64,000 nt of DNA from Stropharia rugosoannulata. Lineage: Eukaryota; Basidiomycota; Agaricomycetes; Agaricales; Strophariaceae. Position 1 is the first letter of the stretch, and the number at the start of each line of letters is the position of its first letter. The position numbers and the translations under genes were made by a program. Below the pieces are notes generated by a model. It was not told the origin of the DNA. It saw only the letters and a list, made by a program, of their open reading frames with translations, and ran no database searches. Location of the stretch: assembly GCA_028532985.1 (NCBI GenBank), contig JANCIK010000002.1, positions 3,410,001 to 3,474,000 on the forward strand. The letters are read 5' to 3'. Positions 25,201-36,825 of this stretch are shown piece after piece.

Positions 25201-28200
25201 CTCGGATTTCCTTTTTATTCGCCAAACTTATTATATAATAACAGGGAATAATCGCATTGAAGAAGGTCGAACAAATTCTAATACAGGGGAAAAGAGATGC
25301 CTCGGCACATTCAGATCTGGGGGCATTCCTTAAAATATACATGCTGGGTCTTATTTCAGACATCAATGACATGCTGCAAGATGTTCAAGGCAAGAAGAGC
25401 GTGATCACCAAGAGAAAGATAATCAGAAGTCTGGGTGCTCTCATACAACAGATTGGTCCAACGATCAACCATGTTTCGCCACAGGTATACATACAATGGG
25501 ACACGAGAAAAATGAGGATTGATTGTTCATTGCTTTTAGATCATGGCCACCTTTCAAACAATGGTTGGCATTTCTGAACTATCCGAGGCTACACTCAATA
25601 GCTGGTTCATATTTCTGACAACTTTAGGATCATCAGAACTAGGACCTCATCTAGGACCTACGAGCGCCGCTATAGTCAGTTCATGGTCAACCTTTTCGAC
25701 TCAAGCACGTAACACCGCTTTCGAGGCTCTTGAATATATTATATGCACTATGGGAACAAGCATTGCATCCTACTTATCGGACATCATCGACCTTTCCATC
25801 ATTGAAGAACTGCAGCCGCTGGACGAAAAGCTTAAAGAATTGAGGGGATCGCAACCTTCTGAAAAGGAGCTCCAGAGAATACTTAAACAAGCTATGAGCG
25901 ACAATCTTACTGTTGCAAACCAAGCTTTGCGGGAGCTCAAGTTATTCATGATGTACAGCCATAAAGATTACATCCACCGCGTCACCTCGGGCGACTCATT
26001 TGACCCCTGTATTGGACAAATTCTAGCCTGTCTATCGTCATTGGCTTGTCGTGACATTGGTGACGGCACTGAAAGTCTACGTCTCCTCGCTTTTGAATGC
26101 ATCGGTGTTTTAGGGGCTGTGGATCCAGACCGTGTGGAGATCCCATACCACAATACAAGTATGGTAGTCATGAAAAACTATGCCGATGAAAGTGAAGCTA
26201 TACTTTTCGCTCTTCATCTCATTCAAGATCTACTCGTCGGTGCTTTTCGATCCACCAGCGATATCAGGTATCAAAGCCACCTCGCATATAGCATCCAAGA
26301 ATTGCTGAAAATATGTCAATTTACACCCGCTCTTGTAGCTGCCCATAACACGACCTCTATACCAATTAAGGTGCGCCATAGGTGGAATGCTCTTCCTAAG
26401 CATGTGTTGGAGACCGTTACGCCTCTTCTGGAGGGTCGATTTACTCTGAACCAGAGTACATTACCAGCCGTTCAACATCCAATATATCCTACTCAGTCGA
26501 CTTATCGTGAATGGATTCAACTTTGGGCCACATATCTTATAACGAGAGTGTCAGGTCCCCTCGCACAGAAACTTTTTGGCGTCTTCCGTTCCTCCGTGCG
26601 CAACAAGGATGTCGTCGTCGCCCATCATCTTCTGCCACATCTTGTGCTCAACGTACTTGTCTCAGGGAACGAGAAAGATGCAGAAGACATCAGGCTGGAA
26701 TTGATAACAGTACTCAATGACCAGGTAGATAAGGAGAGCACATCAACATCCGACAAGAAGCTGCTTAGCGCCCAGGTAAGTCCTCAGATCCATGATTTCA
26801 TTGCCGTAGTACTTACCGATCAAGGCCGTTTTCATGCTCTTGGATCATTTAAACAAATGGATTCGCATCGTCCGACAAGAAATCTCTAAGAAGCCTGATA
26901 ATAATAAACGGCAACGAATGGATCGCTACACAGTCGACTTACAAGAACAGCTTCTACGTCTTGATTCCGTCCTGGCCAACATCGATCAAAGTCTTATGGC
27001 GAAAGCTGCCTTCCAGTGCAGAGCATTTGCCAGATCACTAATGGACTTCGAGCAACAAATCATCACACTTAAGGAACGAAAATCCGGTGAAGGCGATCTG
27101 CCAGGCTACTATGAAAAACTTCATGAGATTTATGCTCATTTAGATGAGCCAGATGGTATGGAAGGGATATCGTCCCTTATATTGGCCCCAACTTTGGAGC
27201 ACCAAATCCGCGAACATGAAAGTACCGGACGATGGACGTCAGCGCAGAGTTGCTGGGAATTACGATTACAAGAATCCCCAGACAATGTCGAATTTCATCT
27301 CGGACTGCTAAGATGTCTTCGTAATCTTGGTCATTATGGTCAGTCTTTTTTGACATATACAGTCCGGGTACTCACAGTTACTTTACTCTTAAGATACACT
27401 TCGTACTCATGTGGCGGGAGTTCTTACTAGGCATCCAGAGTGGCAGACCGATTTAGCAGGCTTCCAGATCGAAGGCGCCTGGATGGTAGGGGCATGGGAT
27501 GATGTCCAAAAATTGACAGATAAAGTCAAAACCCAAACGCCTGCCGTGGTCACCGGGAAGGCCCTTTTAGCTATGCGGAGTGGTGAAACTAAAGCCATCA
27601 CTGACTCGCTGGCTCACGCTCGATTGATTCTGGGCGCACCAATCACGGCTGCTGGCGCAACAGGTTATCGCCGCTCATATCAATCAGCACTAGATTTACA
27701 CCTGCTACATGAGCTGGAGCTGATCTATAGGACAACCTCTTCTCTTCATAGCTCGCAAGATGTTGGAGGTCACAAAAATAGAAGTAGATCAATCGAGGAG
27801 ATGTCGAAAACACTTGCAGCGCGGCTGGATACCACTCTCCCTACATTTCGAATTCGCGAACCTCTGCTAAGTATGCGGAGAACGGCATTCACTCTTTCGT
27901 AAGTTCCTGGCATTGTAGTGTCCCTTAGTGCCTGCTTATGGTTGGCAACCGCATTCTTGATAGGAAAAGCTCTCAACTGGGACTTAGTCGTGAAGTCGGT
28001 AAATCATGGCTTGCCAGCGCTAAAATTGCCAGAAAGGCAGGACAATGGCAAACTGCTTATACCGCAACACTACAAGCAAAGCAACGCAAAGCCTCGTACG
28101 CTTTCATTGAGAGTGCCAAATTAGTGAAGGCATCTGGGGAACCACTGAGAGCTTTACATGAATTGGAAAACTCTATCAAATTCCTGGGACTCTTCAACGA

Positions 28201-30810
28201 TAACGTACTAGATTTAACTCTAGATGAAGACGCAGAGAAGATGAAAGCTAAAGTAAGATTTCCTGATGTATTCATGAAGTCGGGTCATCTCTGATCCAAA
28301 TTTCAATTAGATTCAAGTTTTGCGAGGGAGATGGATGGACGAGTCCGATCGATTTGATTCGAAAGCTATATCCAGCATCCTAGAAGCTGCAACAGAATTT
28401 CAGAAAGAGTATTGAATCTTTCTTGATTTAACCAAGAGCATGCTAAACTTTCGTCTAGTTGGGAAAGCGCACAGTACTATTTTGGCCAATTCCACGATGA
28501 CTGCTACAAGACTTTGTCAGACATTGACAAAGTCAACAGGCGCGTCATTTCCAAACTTACTCAAGCTTGCTGCTGATAAGATATGCAGGGGATTGAAAAT
28601 GAACTTCTATACCATAAAAGCATTTTCTAAATCTATAATGCACGGGTCGAAATACACATATCGAACAGTTCCCCGCTTGCTCACTATATGGCTTGATCTT
28701 GGGGAAACACCGCTGACCGCCCAGCAGGACCACTACAAAAAAATGACCGATTGTGTTGCTAGAGCCATTCAAGGAGCACCAGTTTTTAAAGTATGTAACT
28801 TCTTCATTCAGATTTAGAGCAATATTAACGACTTTTTAAAGTGGTTTACAGCTTTTCCCCAAATCGTGTCTCGCGTGGGCCACGGCAATTCCGAAGTATT
28901 CCGTCTGCTATCTAAATTGATCATTACCATCATGCAAGCGTACCCTCGACAATCCCTATGGTTGTTTACATCAGTTGTTAAATCTACGAAGCAGACTCGT
29001 GCAAGACGGGGTAAAGATATACTGCGACAACTCCAGGTAACGTTTATCTCGTACATCACAATTATGTGACACTCTCATAATTGGATTATAGTCAAATCCG
29101 GTAAATCAAGGCAACGGCGTAGCTGGTTTAGTCAGCGAGTCGTTAACTATGACGAACGAGTTACTTGGTCTATGTGATTATCATGTCGCGGAAAACAAGT
29201 TCGTGCTGAGCATGTCGAAGCAATTCCCGCAACTCAAGAAACTTGGGCGTTCAAATTTAATCATTCCACTTCAAGAGTCGTTGACAGCGAGTCTACCACC
29301 GGATCCCTTTTCTGAGTCTAAACATAAACCATTCCCGTTGAATATTCCTACTTTTCAGGGTGCGCCTATTACTCCGTCGATCTACGATACTTGCTCATTC
29401 CAGTTATAGAATTTGCGGATGAGATCGAAATTATGAAATCACTTGCGAAGCCGAGAAAGATCACTATCCGCGGAAGCAATGGGCAAATCTATATGTTTTT
29501 GGGTAAACCCAAAGATGACTTGCGTAAAGACGCACGCTTGATGGAGATGAACTCTATAATAAACAAACTGTTGAAAGGGAACTCCGAATCGCGAAGGAGA
29601 CAACTGCGTACGTACTTGTCGGCCAGATAAAAGCAGCTGTTAATTCCTTTTGCAGATATTCGTACATACGGAGTGGTGGCTTTGAATGAGGAGTGTGGTT
29701 TCATCCAATGGGTTCCGAACACAACGGCTGTTCGAACTGTGCTTCTGAGATATTATGAAGCACGGGGAGTTAAGCAATGGGTATGCATCTCATACAAAAC
29801 ACATTTCAAACATTGACATGGTCACTCGCAGAACAATGACATGAGTATGCTGACGAATAAGATGAAAGAACTTAATGATGAGGATGGAATGGCAATGTAC
29901 AAAGGGAAGATATTATCTGTGTATGTACACAGCCGAAGTCCTCCTTCGTTCATTGACCTCTATTTGCCATCTATTTGCTTAGTTTCAAGCCTGTTTTTCA
30001 TGAATGGTTCATCGAGACTTTCCCTGAACCGACTGCTTGGCTAGCCAGTCGTTTAGCATATGGACGAACCGCCGCAGTAATGTCTATGGTGGGCTTCATT
30101 CTCGGGTAAAATTTGCATACCTGAAGCGTTGATGAGGCACCACTGACTTTTATTCTTAAAGGTTGGGCGATCGACACGGTGAAAATATTTTACTGGACAC
30201 CAATTCAGGAGATGTTGTTCATGTAGACTTCAACTGCTTATTTGAGAGGGGAAAGACGTTGGAAACCCCAGAGAGGGTTCCTTTCCGACTGACGCCAAAT
30301 ATAGTGGACGGGCTGGGCATTAGTGGGGTCGAAGGTGTTTTCCGAATTGCCTGCGAGGTCACACTGCAGTTACTACGTGATAACAAAGACTCCCTCATGA
30401 ATGTGCTCGATGCATTCATACACGATCCTCTTGTGGAATGGGAAGACGAGAAGCGCAAAAGGGTATACTTTTTCGCCATTCTTTGTACAACTTTTGTATC
30501 TAAAAGTCTACTAGGACCGTGATATTATGCGCAAAGGAAGCGGAAACCCCGACAAGATTCAGATCACAGACCTCGCAAAGAATGCCCTCTATCCAATCGA
30601 GAAAAAATTCAAAGGGATGTACGTTCCTTATATACCCAGGGAACGACAAGAAAGACCAATGTCAACGAGTAACCTTGTGCAACTACTTATTCAGGACGCG
30701 ACGGATATGCGAAATCTAGTAAGTTGGTGTTAATTATCATCTTTTAATTTACTGAATATCCGTCTGTGTTTCAGATGCGAATGTACGCCGGCTGGACACC
30801 ATGGCACTAA
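22274..30810 (+). CDS. ATR: ATR/Rad3/Mec1 DNA-damage checkpoint kinase
   Basis: Complete PIKK-family kinase of 2,422 residues in 25 exons: 22274-22844, 22896-23011, 23056-23526, 23575-23918, 23970-24305, 24359-24514, 24571-24667, 24719-25192, 25245-25484, 25540-26775, 26825-27338, 27394-27898, 27964-28252, 28311-28408, 28459-28531, 28581-28790, 28842-29036, 29092-29359, 29410-29607, 29656-29780, 29832-29920, 29983-30105, 30162-30462, 30515-30718 and 30775-30810. It senses RPA-coated single-stranded DNA together with its partner ATRIP and phosphorylates checkpoint targets. The N-terminal two thirds is a HEAT-repeat solenoid; WFTAFPQIVSRVGH lies in the FAT region. The kinase starts near residue 2065 (MKSLAKPRKI) and has LGDRHGENILLD and HVDFN (the DFG position reads DFN, as in ATR). 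The FATC end is DATDMRNLMRMYAGWTPWH. The exon ending at 28531 has the least certain donor. Confidence 0.96.
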
Positions 30811-31003
30811 ACCTTGACTTTTTATCTTTTTCTTTTCCAGGTTAGTCGTTTATCATTTACCCATTCGTGTACACTATCATCGCAACAAAACAACATATAT
30901 ATCGTAAATACCCCAGCCATAAAAAGCTATACAGATACCATTTACAATGAATTATTTTACAAACAAGAAGCCTGAATGAAAATGAAAACGAAATACATGG
31001 TGA

Positions 31004-31944
31004 TTATGCGCCCGATGCTTCAACTTCTTTTTGGAGCCGCTCCAGCTCTTTCTCCTTTTCAATTAACATTCCCCGCCATTTCTCTTGTTCAGCAATGATA
31101 GTCTTACGCGCCTCTTCAAGTCGCTCGAGCTCCTCCTTTTCCATGTCTTGGTTGAACTCAGGTACCCCTCCCTTGGACGCCTCATAAGAGGCTGGATTAG
31201 CCAAGTGGTACGGGACAGGTTTCCTTTTCGTTTTAACAATAGGTGTAGGAGGATGCTGAGTAAGAAGAGTAAGGAAATTCTGATACGGATCGTTAAATAC
31301 GATTTCATCGTATTGCCATGCATGCACTGGGCCTGATTTCATGGCGACCTCTATGGAAGGGATTTCCGGCTCGCCTGAGGCAGTCCAAGGATGCAGTTTG
31401 AGATGGTGGTAAAAAGAAATGGCCTTCTCCCCAGATTCCGGAACAAAATAGATTCGAATCTGTATCTCGAACTCTCCCCATCTGTCCTCTTTGATTAGAG
31501 GCACGCAGCGAAAGAGTTACAGCACTGACCCTGTTTCTGTGAGCTCGAACGGCGGTTTATCAACATCTACGTGCAATAAATATGTAAGCCCGACTGAAGA
31601 TGAACAAGACATGACGCACTTCGTGTTGGATTAGCGTAGGTGTCATGTAGTTTGAACGTCACCCGCTTTATAAAATAGCTCAGATCGTCTGCACCGCCAA
31701 CTTGGTCTGGGTTATCTAGAGGAGAGGCGGCGCTGCGTACAGCTACTGTCCAGCGATGCGTGTGGTCCGGTGCTTGTGATGCATTGCGCTCCTTCTCTGT
31801 CAACACAACTGCAGTGTTGCCATAGATGAAGGGGCGAAATATACTGACACCCTATATGCGTGTAAAGTATAGTGAGAACTGGGAATAAAATTGGCAAAAG
31901 ACTACGGTGCCCACTCTGACGCGGACGCGCTCTGCGTTGGCCAT
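31004..31944 (-). CDS. YAF9: YEATS-domain protein Yaf9
   Basis: Shared subunit of the SWR1 chromatin remodeller and the NuA4 acetyltransferase; the YEATS domain reads acylated histone H3. Exons 31944-31915, 31851-31620, 31566-31530 and 31481-31004 give 258 residues. The YEATS fold is evident from [57 protein letters not shown] and SFYHHLKLHPW. The C-terminus (from about residue 205) is a Glu/Lys-rich coiled coil (EELERLEEARKTIIAEQEKW), which docks Yaf9 into the complexes. For exon 1 I chose the donor GTGGGC, giving RVRVR-GVSI; using GTAGTC nine bases later would insert three residues. Converges with ATR, leaving 193 bp; diverges from COX7. Confidence 0.93.
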
Positions 31945-32053
31945 GGTCGAAGGGTCTGGGTCGGTTGCCGGAATGGCAAACTCCGCAACCACCCGGTCAG
32001 CCTAACAAACAAGCACCTGCTCTCTTGCACATAACCACCAACACTCCGCTCCA
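31945..32053. promoter_or_regulatory. Compact bidirectional promoter, YAF9 / COX7
   Basis: Start codons of the two divergent genes are only 109 bp apart, so core promoters and both 5' leaders must share this interval. No TATA box is visible. Confidence 0.55.
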
Positions 32054-32460
32054 ATGGCCGTTCTCACCCCCCTCTACAACTGTATGTCCTCTCGTTGCTA
32101 GCTGTCAGCACACTTTGACAGTCCTACAGTGCCCAACCATGTTTTGGAGAAGCAGAAGATGTACCAAGTCAGTGGACCTTAGCATGACATGACGCCTTAT
32201 ATCCTTAATGTGCTTGTAGAACTCCTCAAAGCCTATCATGCTTCGCGGTCCCCGCTCAGGTCTCTACGTCGGTGAGTGGCTATCGATTTGAAAATGAACC
32301 ATTGGACTGATAAGGTTCAGGTGCCTACGGCGTCCTGTTCGCCGTCGGAATGGTGTCGACCGTGTATGCACTCACTGGACTAGTAACTGTACGCGCATCT
32401 CACATTCGAATTCTTTTATTAAACTAAGATGACACTGTCCAGGGGAACAAAAAGGAGTAG
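32054..32460 (+). CDS. COX7: Cytochrome c oxidase subunit 7
   Basis: Five tiny exons (32054-32081, 32130-32167, 32220-32271, 32321-32388, 32443-32460) encode 67 residues, so the gene is invisible as a single reading frame. The protein keeps the Cox7/COX7A layout: a helical start (LPNHVLEKQKMYQ), the conserved NSSKPIMLRGPRSGLYVGAY turn facing the matrix, one membrane helix (about residues 40-58) and a short Lys-rich tail (GNKKE). It is a nuclear-encoded structural subunit of respiratory complex IV. All four introns are 48-54 nt with GT-AG ends. The product is recognised mainly by the KPIMLRGPRSGLY motif and the size. Confidence 0.82.
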
Positions 32461-33387
32461 ACGCGCAATGGTGCTATTAGACGATTATCGCGAAGCACAT
32501 AAACGTATCCACCCATATCATTCGCTATAATATCAATCAACGCGTGAGAGCATATTTACTATGAGGTCCCGCTGCGTATTTGCTCGTCATCCTGCTTGTT
32601 ACGCTCAGTAATTCAGGCCGACCGGAGAAGATGGCAAAACACAGGCATATTGGAGAAGTTGTGTAAGCATATTGGTTGCTCGTTTCATCTGGTCAGGGAC
32701 ACGCGCACCGCATCTACAACTTGCAATGCGACACGCTTGACCATCATAATGTGTTACTGATCAGCGTCCACCTTGCTTTCACAAGCATGGCTGGGTACAT
32801 TCCCAAATCGTCAGCCAATTCTTTATACAGCCGCCACTGGCAAATGGTGTCTGTTGCCAGTACTCAGTTTGAGCATTGCAGCGACTTGATTTTTATATGC
32901 AATCTCAGAGCAGCAAGGGTTTTGTTGGATATGATAGATGTCGCGGATGAGGCTCGGCACGAATGCTGTGTGAATGTCCTCATTTGATCACCGACTGTCT
33001 GCCATCACACACCATATCTTTCACCCTGACACTCACATATACCTACAATCTGTGGTGGGCGCACTCGTTGTGTCCTACTACATGTCCATATCCATAATGA
33101 AGCCTACACGAGAGCGCAATAACCTCCGCCATCCCTCTATATCTGAAGAAGAAGAATGCCCCAACTATGAATACGCCGTTAGCAGAAGGTTCGATATATC
33201 CCAGCCCTTTCATTTCATCTGCTGAAGTAAAACTCAATCATTTTCACTGCCCACTCTCTGTCATCTCATCCGTTTGAACGATGCCTTCTTGATAATCAGC
33301 AATTCCAATGGCACAGGACGCAGTGTGCAGTTCGCTCCGGAATTATATCAAGAGCCGCGAACGTCTACTCCTCTGAAGTAAGTAGAC
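32461..33387. other. Intergenic stretch
   Basis: 927 bp between COX7 and the duplicated-module gene. Short ORFs at 32676-32987 and 32974-33225 show no recognisable domain and no splice-linked partner. I see no gene. Confidence 0.4.
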
Positions 33388-34711
33388 ATGCCTCCATCCT
33401 CCCCTGTCTCCTACGACGATGATGTACATATATCCAATAACGCATCTGCGAATGTGCGATCGCGCTCGAAGTCGAGAACGAGAGCTGATCGTCACCCTTC
33501 CAGTGTCACCCGCAGGCAGAGAAGCCTCCCTTCAGCTCGGCACGAGCGGTACATCTACACCTACCGCCTCGCAGCGAACGGCACACCGATGCAATTCCTC
33601 ATATCGTGCGTTATCTCCCTTCTAAAGTGCAGATCCCGCGCTTGCCGGGACTGCGCTCGATCGGCCCGTCTTCTGACACCATGCCTGCTATTCAATAGCG
33701 TTGAACCTGAGTTTGGCAAGACAAGACCAGGGAATTATATATTTCGACTATCCTTCAAGGCGAATGGAGTTGAGAGAGCATTGGGGGAACCAACAACGAA
33801 GGTGTTAAAGGTTAATCCACGCGAGCTGGATTTCATTGTTTTGTGAGTAGCATCGAATCTTGTTAGTTGAAGACTCAGCAGTACTGATTAATTTTGCTGC
33901 AGTATATTTCCAGGAAAAGCGAGTCTTCCGCTCGGATGTCTATGGTCTCTTCGAGTGTGGTTGCGCGTGGGCTCGTCAGATCACCGAATATTCGGCGAGG
34001 ACGACTTATGGATAGCTAAAGATCCTGACTTTCAGTCAATAGCGGACGCCTCTTTTGCGAGACTCAAGCATGCAATAGTGGGAGAGCAAGTGTATAACAT
34101 ATACGTTGGACGGGCTCTGGTTTCCTTTAACATAAAGTGGGTCCCTTAACTGATTAGCTTCTATTTTCACGGACAAGCTAACAACGGCGTTTAGATACGA
34201 ACAAGTTGCACAAAATATCTACACTTATTCAATGGAATACGAATCAAACGGTGTCGGTGAAGTGTTATTCGAAAACCTGAGACTGCGGTTAGATGGAGAT
34301 CCGAGGTCTCTGACATTCCTGATTTTGTACGTGCGATTTATGTTTCACCTACATAAGCCCTCCTGACGCCGTTATATAAGTACGATACCAACTCAGTCTG
34401 TTCCTCACGGCGCTTCGCACAAGCTGAGGGTTTGGCTGCGCTCCCTAGTGGCGCAAACAGATGCTACGACAGGCTACGCACATGCTTTCAACGACTCGTA
34501 CATATACCAGCGGATATGGAAGAACGATGCCTTCAAGGTTGGAGGCCGACTAGACTTCGAATCTCTAGGCCCGAAGATGGTTATGGCGTTCTCTTCGGGG
34601 ATCCCGGATGCGGTGGTAATTCAAAGCTCCCAGGCACAAAATGAGCTTTTCAGTCCCACAACCAAATCGCTTTTCGTGGAAAAAATAACAACCCCTGGGT
34701 ACGGTTTCTGA
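33388..34711 (+). CDS. Orphan protein with two internal repeat modules
   Basis: Not recognised. Exons 33388-33842, 33903-34136, 34195-34326 and 34381-34711 give 383 residues, every junction GT-AG and in frame. The first 60 residues are Ser/Arg-rich and probably disordered (RSRSKSRTRA). The remainder contains two related modules. Module A (about 146-212) has ELDFIVFIFPGKASLPLG then SLRVWLR; module B (about 266-332) has SLTFLIFTIPTQSVPHG then KLRVWLR. Each is followed by a region rich in aromatic and Asp residues. Alternating hydrophobic stretches suggest beta-sandwich modules. There is no signal peptide or membrane span. Start choice is provisional: the exon-1 frame is long but its first half is low complexity, and an undetected intron there is possible. 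I infer an agaric-specific intracellular protein of unknown role. Confidence 0.6.
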
Positions 34712-35065
34712 TATGGACATAATCGTATTCGCACTACCACTATCTTCATCACGAAATGCTATGATCTAACGCCTGTACTATGCGTGTAACACCATAATAC
34801 CCATACCATAGGTCAATCGATGTACATGTACCAGTATTTTTTAGGAAGATGTTGTATATCAGTTCACCCTACGATACCGCGTTTGTCTCTGCTTTGTGTA
34901 ATTTTGCTATATCTATTGCTATCTAACTATCTTCTATGTTGACACCTCGCACGATTACCATAATGCAATTATAACTTGAACTTGGGACCAGTGTGATGAG
35001 GTTAACTCATTATGGGCGAAGTTATATGTAATACAGAGTTTATGTATCCGTAAATAGCAAAAACA
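34712..35065. other. Convergent spacer
   Basis: 354 bp between two converging genes; AT-rich 3' flanks. Nothing else is visible. Confidence 0.4.
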
Positions 35066-36011
35066 CTAAGCAGTAATTTGCTTGCTGAAAAATTCGATCC
35101 ACTCTTTCTCTTCCCAACCGCTGCTCACTTGATTCTGGACAAGTCCATCCCAGAGAACTGTGGGGGAAACATGGATGCTATTCTGCCTTGAGAATTTGAC
35201 TAGAAAGAAGCATGGATATATCATTTGATCGTGGTGGCGTATTCTAACAGCGAAACATACCATTATATTTCAAATCGTCTGTAACTGCATTTCCCCCATT
35301 CGCACTGCTCTTCAAAGCTAGTGCGTCGCTGAACTGATGCACCACACCTGCGGCAAGGACGGTAGCGGCGAGGTTGGTGAGTTTCTCGCGGATCTGGCGA
35401 ATGGTCAGATCTTGGGTAGGAATATCAAAGTACTCTTCTTGGTGTTTGAAGAGCTGCAAAAATAAAGCACACATGGGAAGAAGGTAAGTGTCAGCGAGCC
35501 GCGCGGAAAATTATCATGACGTGGGTACGGAACACGCACTTCGAGACTGAACAACCAGAAATTCTCTGGAGATACACGGAGCGCCTGGATGGAAGTGCGA
35601 TCATGCGGTTAGAGACAGATAATATTAGAGCGCTGGGATGGAGTGGCGTACAGCAAGACCGGCCTCATGAGTGAGGGTCGACACGGCGTGCCAGGGTTGT
35701 GGCTGTAGTCGGAATATCACCTTAACTTTTCCGGCGTATTGTCCACCTGGGCCGAGCAGCGGCTTGAGAATGGTGTCGATCTTGCGCGCGATCTTTGCAC
35801 TGTGGAAGTCATACAGCTTAAGCAAAGCGTTTCGGAATAGAAGCTTTCATTTAACACCTGAATGGGCAAACATAGTCCACTTCCATTCTGTCAGCGGAGT
35901 TGCAGCAGATGTATTGTAATTGTTAGATGACGCACAAAAGATATCAAGTGTGTGGGGAGCGTCATAGGAGCCGACGACAACCTGAGGGCGTAAAGAAGGC
36001 TGGATAGACAT
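35066..36011 (-). CDS. DsbA-like thioredoxin-fold protein with CPFS motif
   Basis: Exons 36011-35936, 35879-35858 (22 nt), 35799-35652, 35584-35540, 35453-35261 and 35199-35066 give 205 residues. The pattern VVVGSYDAPHTLDIFLDYVCPFSAKIARK at residues 11-39 is the first strand and active-site helix of fungal DsbA-like (thioredoxin_4 type) proteins. The usual CxxC is CPFS here (Cys30 to Ser33), so only one active-site cysteine remains. The inserted helical part (HEAGLAALRVSPENFWLFSLELF) and the cis-Pro region HVSPTVLWDG, followed by SSGWEEKEWIEF, complete the fold. No signal peptide is seen, so a cytosolic location is likely. A disulfide isomerase or glutathione-dependent role is possible; reaction unknown. 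Without the 22-nt exon the motif is lost, so automated models may miss it. Confidence 0.78.
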
Positions 36012-36825
36012 TTCTGATGCGTTTATCCAGGTGGTGGGCTACTGGAGACAAAGAGGATATGAGGCAAGGTGGTATGTATACTGCTGGTCATAAAGAATCT
36101 TGCTAATATACCTCGAGAATGACGCATGCCGTCTCCCGAGCGCGTGATTGATGATCGATGCAGTTGTGCAGCAACTATTGGACGCTGCTACTCCGGTCCA
36201 GGACTCTTGTAAAGCACAAGACGCGAATTACCAGCTGGGTCCGCTATAGATACTACTCCGAGGACTTAAAAGCTGTCGCCATTACTGTTGGCTATACTTA
36301 CACCAGGCGGAAACAGTTGAATATAATTCGTCTCGCTAAGAAATATTTAAGAAAATGTCTGGGTCAAAAAATGTGGGTTACTGGCGTAAAGCCAACTCTT
36401 GAGTGCCCTGCAGTCCACATTGCGAGGTCGGGTAGGTGAGAGCTGAATAGGCTGAGCGAGAGCAACTGTAGCACGAATGCTGCTACTGACAGTGCCCCGA
36501 AGGTAAAAAAAAAAAACGACTAAAAAAATATCAAATTCTGCTGCTCCTACCATCTCGTTTTATTATATTCATAGAGCCGTAGACCAGGGTATGATGACCT
36601 TCCATGGTTCGCGTTCCGTGTAGCTGATAGTATTGGTTGAAGGAGAGGCGCGTTAAGCGCGTCTATTAACTTTTAGCTTATTAGTTGCCTAATAAGGCAT
36701 ACTAAGGTCAGGTGACCAGGCCATGACTGCGCTGTATTGCCTGCGGCGGCTTGGCCACTGCGCTCTCCTTGACGGACGAGGCCGACTTACTCCCTCGTCT
36801 TCTGTCTTTTGTGCGGCTTGTTGTC
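36012..36825. other. Divergent intergenic region
   Basis: 814 bp between the DsbA-like and PQ-loop genes. An ORF at 36158-36439 (93 codons) has no reliable match that I know. Poly-A tracts at about 36507-36520 and a hairpin at 36677-36696 are present. Confidence 0.4.
36677..36696. repeat. Short inverted repeat (8-bp stem, 4-nt loop)
   Basis: CTTATTAG and its reverse complement CTAATAAG flank the loop TTGC. It could be a relic of a mobile-element end or simply a hairpin upstream of the PQ-loop gene. Confidence 0.6.

Noticed and set aside
28409..28458. Apparent frameshift and stop in the ATR gene near the end of exon 14
   Set aside because: A 50-nt GT-AG intron (28409-28458) joins EAATEFQK to DWESAQYYFG in frame, which is the expected FAT-domain sequence, so no damage need be assumed.
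36158..36439. 93-codon ORF that might be a transposase-like fragment
   Set aside because: The YSEDLKAVAITVG stretch faintly recalls transposase helix-turn-helix starts, but the likeness is too weak and no terminal repeats are present.
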